Assembly (NCBI GenBank): GCA_028023455.1 | Contig: JAQFVV010000283.1 | Location: 620,001 to 684,000 of the forward strand | Direction of reading: 5' to 3' | Length of the DNA stretch: 64,000 bases | Source of the DNA: Epiperipatus broadwayi | Taxonomy: Eukaryota > Onychophora > Udeonychophora > Euonychophora > Peripatidae | Shown: piece by piece, positions 10,751 through 20,737 of the stretch | Layout of the letters: the number at the start of each line of letters is the position of its first letter | Numbering within the stretch: the first letter of the stretch is position 1 | Notes under the pieces: generated by a model | What the model saw: only the letters and a program-made list of their open reading frames with translations | Told to the model about the DNA's origin: nothing | Database searches by the model: none | Position numbers and translations under genes: made by a program

Positions 10751-13429
10751 AGTATGTGCAGCATATACATCCATTTTCATTCTAATAAAAGAAAATCTCA
10801 TTCAACTCATAGTTTTTTTAACTCTGTGATTTCTAAACAAGAAACCAATCTTGTATTTTAAATGTCAGTTTCATGTTATACTAACAATGTAAAGAAAAAG
10901 AAAAATCAAAGTCAGTGTCTATACAAAATATTTTCCGTATGACACACATATACACATGTAAATGTACATTGAATATATTTACTTAATATTCTAAATGAGT
11001 AACTTAATAACTCGATTTTTGAGTGCTTTCATTTCATTCTAATCACTTATGATATATTTTGAAACCCTATTGCTATTTCTGCTTATTCCAACTTGGCAAT
11101 GAAACACTGTTTCAAAATGTATATATAATAAAATGCATATCAAATTCTAAGAAAACAATACTTTATAATATTATAGTTTGAAAATATCCTTTATGGTCTA
11201 ACATAAATTTGTCCACAATGTTGTTTTCAAATAATTAATAATGATTCCAACACAATTGAAATAAAACAACTATATAAAAATAAATATTTTCTTTTCTTTA
11301 TTATTGAACCGGTTATTGCCCTATATATTAGGATCTTTTCAAAATACACTTTTCTAATACAATCGCTGATTTTTATATCTATCAATATTCCGTCTGATGT
11401 TCATTTTTTATAATTATTTTATATAATCATATTACCTATTAGCATATATATACCCACCCTTTTTATTTTGTTTATATAAATATGTAATTGTAATGGAATA
11501 TAATGTGCCGTTACATTATTTTAAAATGAAAATAAAAAGATCGTAAATAAAATTGATTTATTAAAAAGAAAAAAACTTAAAAACTGAAAATTAAAAGTTA
11601 TTTAATATATATATATTGTCGCGCAGATGGAAAACTTAAACTATTTTAAGAAAAAGTATTTGAAAGTATTTTTTTTTTTGTAAAAAAGTAGAAATATAAA
11701 GATTGATATTTTTGAAAATAGAAATAATGTTGATTTCTATAATCTTAGAAAATGGAAATGGTTGTTTTATTAATTAAATGATTGTTCTAAAGCAAACTAG
11801 CCCTTGGGTCACTTAAAATAAATTAAATGGTAAGAGAAAAAGAAATTAAATGACCAATGCAAACACCAGAAATGTCAGCGTAATTGAAACACCAGAGGAT
11901 TAGTGACATCTTGCTCGTTGAATCCAAAGATTGGATGATAAGAGACTAATAAAAATATAAAAGCCAAATTATTATTATAATTGTGATCTGAGAGCTGACT
12001 ATGAATATATTGTTATAACTAGCTATATTGCAGATTTTCATGATGTGGAAGTCTGCAATAAATTTAATTTTCCGGACAACCAGCTGAGGCCTCTGGATGA
12101 CAGTTCCTGACCAAATGCATGGCAAGTAGTGGTTTCATTTCAAAGAAGGACAACATCTATGAAAGGTGATCACGATGGACTTCTAAATCTGCTCAATCCA
12201 TAAAGTATGAACTCTTGTGTCTATCTAATAAGAACTTTTCTAAAATTGCAATTAATAGCTGAAAATAAGAACAATTATCTGGCCTAAAAACAATTATTAG
12301 TAATTTTTTTTTATGCATCTGTTTAAGCAATCATTTCCATTTCTCTTTTTTTGTGTGTGTGTTATGTGTAAATTAAAATGTATCAAATTAAAGTTGGGTA
12401 TGGATAGCTGCATGGATAAAAATTAATAACTATGTTTAAATTCGTTTATGTTTATTTTAAGGAGTTAATTTCAGGCTATTTGTTTCATAGTTAGGACAAT
12501 GCTTGTGGAGGGATATATGGGTGTTTATATCAATGTAATGTGAAGCATGTTTAGCATACAGGGCAATGTGCCCAACTGAATGCATGACCCTAAAGAGGCA
12601 GTCATATCGTTGAAATGGTCGCAGACGTATATCTTGTGCCATTAACCCCTTCTAGCTCTATGGACAGGGATTTATAAGTCGGCAGAAAGACCACTCTCCC
12701 CCATACGTAGCACTCTTTAAAAAAATTATATACATGATTCCTTAGTCAGACAGATGCACATTCCTGTTCTGGACATGGATCATTTCCTTCAAATAATATC
12801 ACACTGTCAGATGCACATCCCTGTCGGCGTGGTTTTATGCTAGCATCTTCATATTACATTGGTTGCAACTATATATCTGGAAGCTGACGTTGGGTTTGGC
12901 TATGAACGTTTAGTCTGAGATTGAATGAAGATTTTGATAAGTTTTTAAGTGAAAAAAATCTATGTAGCCTATATATACTCAACATGCTAAAGTAAAATAT
13001 AATTAAAATGTCCATCTGTGCGGACTTTATTAAACAATAATTTAAATTTAAAAATAATAATAATAACCAATTTAAAACTAATTGTAAAGTCTAAATTTAT
13101 TCCTCAATTTTAAATATAAATATTATATATGTGCGTAAATAAATGTTTGTGTGTTAATTACTGACAGAGGCTTCTTTTATTTTGTTTTAAATATTAATAT
13201 ATTTTGAGAATATAAATCTATTAAAACTTATAAAAATGTTTAAATCTCTGCTACTCTATGAGCTAGTGGCATTGGGCTAATGGTCAGAAAAAAATATATA
13301 TTTTTTTTAATCTTAACTTACGTATCTGCCTACTGTATAAATTTTCTAGGTTCACATGCCTAGATGGCGCCCTTGTAGTGCAGATATGGTAAGACCCACA
13401 GGTCTGCACCGTTATAAAATATTGCCTTA
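10751..13429. other. no gene identified
   Basis: Mostly AT-rich. Less biased patches lie at 12026-12190 and 12470-12880. The first has an acceptor-like TATATTGCAG followed by an open frame (VCNKFNFPDNQLRPLDDSS then stop), which might be a terminal exon. I recognise no family in either patch. A CTAGATGGCGC motif at 13371-13381 resembles a CTCF core. Confidence 0.4.
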
Positions 13430-14060
13430 TACAATAAATAAAACCACATTTACTACAATTAAATAATTATATACAATACATCATAAATTATATATTACTG
13501 TACATAAACTCTGTTGAATTGATTATATTCATATCCTTTATACATTAAACTAAATTATATATCATTTTACATATATTTCTAATAACCATACCTACAAATA
13601 AAAACTAATTTATTCATAGTTAACTAATTGTATACATATATCATATATTTTTGATTGAAAAAAAAAAATCCAAACATATATTAAATGTTCTATTTATCAC
13701 CTTTAATATCCATTTACTACTCAACTTTGCAGGTCCTTTAACTAAATTAACATATTTGCTGCAAAGTTGAGTAGTTAATGGGCATTAAAGGATAATTGGA
13801 AAATTTAATATATGTTTGATTTGTTTTTTTTTTTTGTTTGCTTGTTTTTTGTAAGTTAATATATATGATATATGTAAATAATTAGTTAATTATGAATAAA
13901 TGAGGTTTTATTTGTAGGTATGGTTATTAGAAATATATGAAAAATGATACATAATTTAGTGTAATGTATATAATTAATTAGAGTATATATAAAGTAGTAC
14001 ATAATATATGGTATATATATATATATAATTTAATTGTAATTAAGGTGGTTTTATTTATTA
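13430..14060. repeat. large foldback repeat, arms about 300 bp
   Basis: The sequence 13430-13732 is repeated as its reverse complement at 13759-14060, with about 26 bp between. The inner ends (CTCAACTTTGCAG / CTGCAAAGTTGAG) pair perfectly and the arms diverge slowly outward. The outer ends read AACCACATTTACTACAATTA and its inverse. No ORF is present. It may be a non-autonomous foldback transposon or an inverted pair of one repeat. Confidence 0.75.
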
Positions 14061-14519
14061 TATAAAAGTATGTATATATACGTATATGTAAAATGAATGT
14101 TAGTGGGAGTATTGTTAGATATAAGAGTCATGTGATTGTATTAGAAATATGTATTTTGAAAAGGCCCTAATATGAAGTGAAAACCTGTTCAATAATAAAG
14201 AAAATATTTATTTTTATATAGTGGTTTTATTTCAATCGTGTTGGAATCGTTATTAGTTTGAAATATGTATTTAAATCAGATCTTCAGTTATAGTGCACCA
14301 CCTATTCATTTATGTTCATGGCGCAAACATGTAACACATGACAGTGATTTGTTATTATCTATAATGCAAATAAAGCTGAAATAATTCACTACATAATTAA
14401 AAATTACCAATATCTAATCTTGGGTAAAATTATTTAAGTGTGAAAAACAAGTATTTCTGTTCTGGATGATAGTGCTTTTGGTAGAAATACCTTAATATTA
14501 AAAGAAATATGCATTTGTT

Positions 14520-15013
14520 TTAAATTAGCGATAGAATTAAACTTGGATGGAGTGTTTGAAAAGGGGGTTTTATAAATGTATTTTACCTATTCTTATTTAT
14601 GAATCTGAGATTTGGAACACTTAATAGAAGAGTGGTACAGATATTTCTTATCACTCAATGAAGTACCGTGAAATGTATGTTAGGAATAACAATTAGTGAT
14701 GAAGAACAAAATATATTGGCAAGAGAGGAAGGTATTACTGTCATCATTGAATTGTATTAAGAGACCGAAATGAAGGTGGGTTGGACATATTACTATAAGA
14801 GATTATAATAGATTGTTAGCTGCAATCTCAAACTGGATCTCATGAGCAAGCAAAAGACTTAGAATGAGATCACATGTGTGATGTATGAATGAAATAAGGG
14901 AGTTTGTTGGTGTGATGTAGAGAAAGGTTGAAAATTGGAGTAACTGGATTATACTTGCAGAGGCCTTTATCTTGCAGAAAATTGGTAATGATTGAAAATT
15001 ATGATGATGAATA
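14520..15013 (+). mobile_element. RTE-type LINE, 3' end relic
   Basis: Translating with frameshifts gives, in order, the C-terminal signatures also present in the RTE copy at 47079-47673: IKLGWSVF, a degenerate SEIWN/LNRR stretch, KCMLGIT, GWTYY, and a final YDEIREFVGV-like part followed by LQKIGND. It ends in ATGATGATGAATAG, a short-repeat tail typical of RTE elements. It is heavily mutated and lacks the catalytic reverse transcriptase core. Confidence 0.65.
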
Positions 15014-15303
15014 GTCACAAAAATATACTTACTGCATTGATGATGGCAATAAACATTTCCCAAAAAATGCTTTTGCAGATGTTATTGAATGAGGTTATTC
15101 ACAGCCATTAATTTACTTTTTTGTGGGGGGAAAAAGTAATAAATTACTTATTTCCATTTTAATACACTGTACAGGCTTACACACACCTGCACATATATAA
15201 TGTAATATATAACAGATTCGAACTCAGACTTTCACATGAACCTCAACTCCCCATGCCATCTCAAATTGCTGACCCACCTAATCACACACATGTTGAGAAG
15301 ATA

Positions 15304-15358
15304 AATAATCACCAATATACGTATTTCATGCCAAACCAGCAATCATCAGTTGGTCCAG
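15304..15358 (-). ncRNA. type I hammerhead ribozyme motif (F2), core boxes intact
   Basis: Minus strand order: GACCAA, CUGAUGA, a stem II (UGCU/GGCA with loop GGUUU), GAA, a palindromic stem III AUACGUAU, A, then UUGGUGAUU. Stem I pairs ACCAA with UUGGU over five bases. All invariant core bases (C3-A9, G12-A14, A15.1/U16.1) are present, and A17 is an allowed cleavage base. The 10.1/11.1 pair is U-U rather than G-C, which should weaken stem II. This is the best preserved F2 copy. Confidence 0.7.
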
Positions 15359-15442
15359 ATTACAATCTCCATATATATACAATCAGTGCTCAGCTTTATA
15401 TTAAGATAGCCAATATTCATACTTTAATTATTAATGGACAGA

Positions 15443-15492
15443 CTTCAAACTGATGATTGCTGGTTTAGTATGAAATACATATATTGGTGATT
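15443..15492 (+). ncRNA. hammerhead motif in opposite arm (F2)
   Basis: Plus strand has CUGAUGA, stem II UGCUGGUUUAGUA, GAAAUACAUAUA and UUGGUGA. The upstream stem I strand is UUCAAA instead of GGACCAA, so only two to three stem I pairs remain. The core boxes are intact but stem I is broken. Confidence 0.6.
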
Positions 15493-15600
15493 ATATAACT
15501 TTTTAACATGATCAGGTGGGTCAGCAATCTGCAATGGCATGGAGAGTTGAGGGTCGTGTGAAAGTCTGAGTTCGAATCCCTTATTTCCATTTTATGATAT

Positions 15601-16564
15601 TATTAACTACGTAATATATTGCTGAATTGACTGTAGATGAATATAATGGAGAAATGGAACGAGGAGGGATAAACCATTTAATTGTTCAATTGATTTTTTT
15701 TTCCGAATTTAATGTGTAGATTATTAGAAAAACGCTGATCTTAGAATTTGTATAACTAAACAGACATCAGAATTATCTTAAAAAAGTTTATGAATTCAAA
15801 CTTTAGAATGTTACACTAATAAGAAATCAATTTTTGTCCAGGAAATAATCGATATTCACATCAGGTTAGAAACTGACAGAGAATGGCTTCTAAAAATCAC
15901 TTTTCTCAAATCTTTTGTTCAAAATATTTTCCATAGTTTGAAAAAGCAGTAGTTTCATTAAAGTTGGGAGCAGCAATAAGAATAATTTTTTTTTTGAAAC
16001 TAAATTTACAGATAAAAAAGAAGTTACATGGTATATATATATATAAACCTATTAAAAACCAGATTACGTTATAATGCAGTGATATTTTTCAAGAACAATA
16101 AATAATATACAACTGTGCATACGTGTATGTGGGTGAAAATAAAATTTAAAATAATGAAATTTTAATGAATTTTACGTCACTGATTAAATTAAGAAACCTT
16201 ACAAAATAGAAACTGCGTTTAAAGAAACAATTTTTTTTTACTAGAAATGTCAAAACTTATATGTGATTTATATTTTTACATTAAGTTTTAGATAGAAAAA
16301 TAATCTTGTCGTTGTATTTTTGATCTTTGTATCTATATTACTTATTTCTGCTTATGATTTTTTTTTTTTGCTCCAGCTATCAAAAAATATATGTAATGAA
16401 TTTTATTAGTTCTCTAGTTATAATTTCCTATTGTATCATCTCTTTATACATAGATTATATTTACATGTTTTTGGTCAAATGTCACATATAACAAATGGCT
16501 ATTTAAGTTGGATAGCTGGATTGGAAGACATATGGATATCTGAAAATTTCAGATTTTCTACTGA
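15601..16564. other. no gene seen
   Basis: AT-rich with T runs; no feature recognised. Confidence 0.5.
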
Positions 16565-16735
16565 ATAGTTAGTTATCCATTAGATAAAGTGCTGGGCTTG
16601 TGGTATTTTCAATCTAATGTTTGAATATCCTAGCATTTCACTGAGGAAGCCAGTAGCAGAAACCGGTCTGAGATTGGGGATATTCTGCAAAGTTTAATAA
16701 GAGCTTATTTACAAGCTCTTTATATTACATGTTTT
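16565..16735 (+). mobile_element. tRNA-headed SINE carrying a hammerhead
   Basis: The first 70 bases look like a decayed tRNA gene: an A-box-like TTAGATAAAGTG, an anticodon-arm-like GGGCTTGTGGTA (anticodon GTG, His-like), and a B-box-like GTTTGAATATCC. Directly after TAGC comes a hammerhead motif (16635-16674). The tail has a GAGCTTA...CAAGCTC hairpin and ends near TTTATATTAC, matching the end of the related element at 24300-24490. A pol III promoter joined to a hammerhead is the design of the schistosome Sm-alpha element. No target duplication could be defined. Confidence 0.6.
16635..16674 (+). ncRNA. type I hammerhead ribozyme motif in tRNA-SINE
   Basis: Stem I pairs AUUUCA (16635-16640) with UGAGAU (16669-16674) over six positions with one G-U. 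Box 1 is CUGAGGA at 16641, stem II is GC/GC with loop CAGUA, box 2 is GAA, and stem III is ACCGGU with C17 at 16668. All invariant core bases are present. The 10.1/11.1 pair is A-A, as in the F1 family, and stem II is only two pairs. Confidence 0.68.
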
Positions 16736-17059
16736 TATACAAATATATATAGAATATATTGAGAATACAAGTCTCATGAAGTCTCAGTAAAGCCTATCAA
16801 CTTCTCACTGTGCCAATTTATCAAACTAATAATGTGAAATTACATGTTGGAAAAAGTTAAAAGAAAATAGAAATTATCTTAATAAGGTGGAGGTGTGGAG
16901 TGCATTTTTTTGAGAAGTACAATGCATTTATAATTTTTTTTTGTGGCTAGTGTTCTACCAAGAGTATGAATTCTCATGCAATTGGTGTTAAACACGGTAT
17001 TAGCATTTTAATATTGTAGACCCATTGAAATGAGTTTTATAGTTTTTGAATAAATGGAA

Positions 17060-17350
17060 TCATCATCATTGTTGTTTTCAGCCATTATCATTCCACTCTA
17101 GGATGAAGATTTCTCCAAGTTCAAACCATCTCCACTCTCTAGTCTCTCTTTTTGATATCACAGAACATTTCCTTATTTTATCCATTCATCTCAAATGTGA
17201 TCCCTTACTATGACTTTTGCAATCTATTGGAATCCAGTTTAAGATTTCAACTGTATCTATTGTTATGTCTTCTATAATAACCAGCTAATCTTTTCTCTTT
17301 TCCAATGGTTTCTTTTAGAGTTGTCTATTAGCAATCCACAAATAGAAAAT
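17060..17350 (-). mobile_element. RTE-type LINE, 3' end relic
   Basis: On the minus strand this aligns by eye with the 3' end of the RTE copy at 47068-47340. Shared pieces are CATCATCATT tail repeats, CCATTATCATTCCACTC, AGGATGAAG, TTCTCCAAGTTCAAACCATCTCC, and GGAATCCAGTTTAA. It is truncated upstream and has no open frame. Confidence 0.7.
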
Positions 17351-17890
17351 ATAAGACATCAGTCCAAAATTAGCAAATATAAAAAATTGTAAGTCACAAT
17401 CAAATAAGAGCTTTTATATTCTATTTTTATCATTATCCAGATCTTAAATTTAACCAGGGCTATTTATTTTTTAATTAAAAACAAAAATCTAACCAGGGCT
17501 CATTTTTTTTTTCAAACATTAATTAAATTTCAATTAGAAAACCAGTCTTTGCCTTTAAAATACTTTAAAAGAAAAACAACAACAAAAAAAGAATTATCTA
17601 TTACAAATGTTATTATATAGAGCTCTATACATAAGAATTACCTCAGTCAAAACTTTTTTAAAGCAAAATATTTTTAGGATTTCCATTTATAATTGAATAC
17701 ATGTGTTATTGCACATACATTTACAAAAAAAAATAAAATACAAAATTTTAAATAAAATTTTGTCTTCCCTTTTAAAATCTTTATAGAGATAGATTTTAGT
17801 TTTGATTTCACAATGGTTGACTTATGAAGTGGAGAAATTCTCTGGTTCAATATATATATATATATATGATTGTTTACCTATATATCTTTA

Positions 17891-18362
17891 AATTGAGAGA
17901 GTGCAAATTTCTCAAGCGCTTGTGACTATTAGTAACCAATCAGATCTTAAGCATTGGGACAGGGAATTTAATAAGAAAATAGTGGATTCCACTCTCTTCT
18001 TTACTTGTCTTTCTATATATTCAAGCCAGTCCAAATTACTTATATCTGAGAGCGTGAATCTTAAATATCATCACACTTAATTGACCGAGTTCAAATTCTA
18101 AACATACAGCGTGAAATCTTTCAATTTACTACGCAGTAGTTTTTCGATGTTATAACTTTGCAGCAATATATGTAAATAATTTTTTTTTTTTTTATAAAGC
18201 GCAGATGGTATTGAAAATTAAATTGAGAGAGTACAAATTTCTCAAGCGCTTGTGACTATTAGTAACCAATCAGATCTTAAGCACTGGGACAGGGAATTTA
18301 ATAAGAAAAGAGTGGATTCCATTCTCTTCTTTACTTGTCTTTCTATATATCCAAGCCAGTCC
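17891..18362. repeat. 142-bp direct repeat, 330-bp period
   Basis: 17891-18032 and 18221-18362 are direct copies that differ at about five positions. Both begin AATTGAGAGAGT and end AAGCCAGTCC. The 188 bp between them are unrelated AT-rich sequence. This may be two units of a dispersed repeat in tandem, or a tiny LTR-like element without coding capacity. Confidence 0.75.
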
Positions 18363-18719
18363 TATCTGGATAAAATTTCGGATTTATATAATTTTATAGA
18401 ATTGCATTGTCCAACATGTTGAACCAAAAAGAATTTCTAAAACACAACAATAAAGATTGGATTATTAAATTATTTTCTTAACTGGTATCTTGAATGAGAT
18501 ATTGGTTTGTTGGTGTTTGATACAGTATATGCATTGAAATAAATGTTTTAATGGATATTTTTATATATGTTTATCTTAAATGCATTTTCATATTACTTAT
18601 TCTGATAACATATTATTATTATGGTTCTTAATATTATGATGATAGTTGTTTATTTTGATGTGCCATAGGCATTTGATAAAGTGTCTTATAATCTAATTTA
18701 TAATATTAAAATGCAGGGA

Positions 18720-19625
18720 TTGATTATTATTTAGTTGTGATTTGAAAATTATTTCATCAATAGAATTTCATTTGTGCAATTGAAGATCCAAAAGTAACCA
18801 AAATCATTCTATGATTTGTGTCTATCATAGTATATGCTTCTGCTGTTACATATTTTTTGCAGGAACTCTTCTGTATCAATCTACCAAATGACATCATCAT
18901 ATGAAATCTATGGCATGTAACTTTTTTTTGTAAAGTATATTTTACATATTCGTCGATTTTTATAGTGACAGAAAAGTTTGAATCATGTAAAATTCTGTTT
19001 TTGTTTACAGAAAATGGCACGGAAAGCAATTGTAATCCTTGAAACAGATTACAATCAAAGCGATTTCATAAAATACAAGTTTATAAGTGGTTTAATTGAA
19101 ATGTTAAATCCACTACATTACTTTTTTAGGAATGTGGTGAATTTAATCACAAGTGAATGCCAAAGTCAAAACAATGCTGATTTTTTTTCTTGACGCAAAT
19201 GGCATTTTTTTCTCAGGTTTCATATATAATGGTCAAGCATTTTATCTGCATGTTCTAAAACAAGTATATGATGCAGTGAAACATAAACGTTCCTTTTTGT
19301 GGTAAAGAAAAGAGTGCAACTTTCACCTGACAAAGTGTCATCTCTCAAAGCCTTGAGTGTGAAATATTTTTTAATTAAATTCAGCATGACCTAGCTTATC
19401 TATCACTGATATTTTCCCGATCTCACAAATTTTTTGTAATCTCTCAAATGAAAAAATGTTTCTTTTTTTTTTTTTTTGCGGACTTAGAACTCATGGAAAA
19501 AAAAACACCACATACATTAAAAGTCATCTCTTTGCAAGTATTTCCAGATCATTTTGAAAAATGTAAAACATGTTAAACCTGTGTATTGCATCAGATGGAT
19601 AGTAATTTGAAAGAGATTAAATTTA
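18720..19625 (+). mobile_element. mariner transposase relic
   Basis: Conceptual translation with frameshifts follows the C-terminal half of mariner transposases: KVKTMLIFFLDANGI (the region with the second catalytic Asp), YLHVLKQVYDAVKHKRSFLW, then LSVKYFL, a degraded YSPDL-x-CDFF block, and a tail ending ASDG. Stops and shifts are frequent. The first catalytic Asp region, the N-terminal helix-turn-helix and terminal repeats are not recognisable. The same family occurs at 30850-31565. Open frames on either strand here are incidental. Confidence 0.65.
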
Positions 19626-19889
19626 AAATACTTAAAAATAAATAAACATTTTTTGATTATAAAATTCCAGTTACTTTTGAGTATTCCCAATATGATCAGG
19701 ATTTCTAAAGATGGAGTAGTGACTCCATTATGTTTTTATGTGAGATATTGTTCAAAACTTTTTAAAATATATGATAACTACATTTGCTGGTGATTGTTAA
19801 ATTATTTAAAAGAATTGATATTTATCAGGATCATATTGAACTGTGAAATAATATGAGCATTTTAATGATTGGTGAAAATTTAATAATGT

Positions 19890-20730
19890 GAGGATGAATG
19901 TCATCAAAACATGTATTATTTCTTTCACTAATACAACAGGCAGATTTGTTGATATATTATTATAGGATTGAGGAAGATTTTATGGCATATAAAAAGATTA
20001 TTTCAGATTTAGGGATTATACTTTATAAACAATTTACTTTTAATGAACATATGAAACATAATATAAATCAAACTTATAGGCAGATAGGATATTTAGTTAG
20101 ATATGAAAGAAGTCTTTATATTAAATACATTATTCTGTTATCTTGTTATTCCATTGTTAAAATATAGTTGTGTTAAATGGGATTTAGATTTAGTTTATAT
20201 TGAATCCAGAACTCATAATGTGGAAAAAGATTTATTAGATTAATAAAGGGAGAAAGTTTAAATTTTGAAGGTCTACTAACTGTCAGAAGAATATTTAAAT
20301 TCATGATGATGTTAAAAAAAAATTACTTGATGGAAAAATTGATATTAGTTAATGCGTATCTAAGATAGAATTAAAAATGCCTACTCAAATTGTTCAAAGA
20401 AACTTGTACATTTAGTATTAAAAAAGTAATAATTCATTCTTAATCGAATTATCTAATAAAAAAATTGCAAAAAATGTATAATCAAAAATTTATTTTAATA
20501 TTGATATTTTTTGTAATTTTTATTACTAATATAAAAAAAAAGAATTGTTATTGAAAATAATTTATTATGACATGTATATATTGTTTATTTGTTGTTGTTT
20601 TTGTTTGTTTGTTTGTTTGTTTGTTTGTTTGTTTTTTTGCTTGGCTATAAAGTGCTAACTTGCATATTTCTATTAAAACGTCAGTACTGGAATATATATA
20701 ATAAATATTGAATTGAATGGAATTGAATTA
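19890..20730 (+). mobile_element. LINE (Jockey/CR1-like) 3' relic
   Basis: The open frame 19898-20167 contains ISDLGIILYKQFTFNEH and INQTYRQIGYLVR, the DLGVxFD...LTFxxHI...KAYRQIGFL region after the catalytic core of Jockey-like reverse transcriptases. Downstream, degraded protein resembles the SVxxRR...KxxxGxxD part at the C-terminus (20260-20420). A GTTT microsatellite (20591-20637) and a TTGAA-type tail (20705-20728) follow, then ATT/ATC repeats. The catalytic YADD segment is absent, so this is a 5'-truncated dead copy. Confidence 0.6.
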
Positions 20731-20737
20731 TTATTAT

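Larger units (their letters stand above)
15180..15600. repeat. hammerhead foldback (F2 family)
   Basis: 15208-15340 is repeated in reverse complement at 15450-15592, including the outer phrase GATTCGAACTCAGACTTTCACA and its inverse. The middle has the F2 segment CAATCAGTGCTCAGCTTTATATTAAGATAGC. Each arm has its own hammerhead core, on opposite strands. It shows the same head-to-head arrangement as 4945-6440. Confidence 0.75.
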
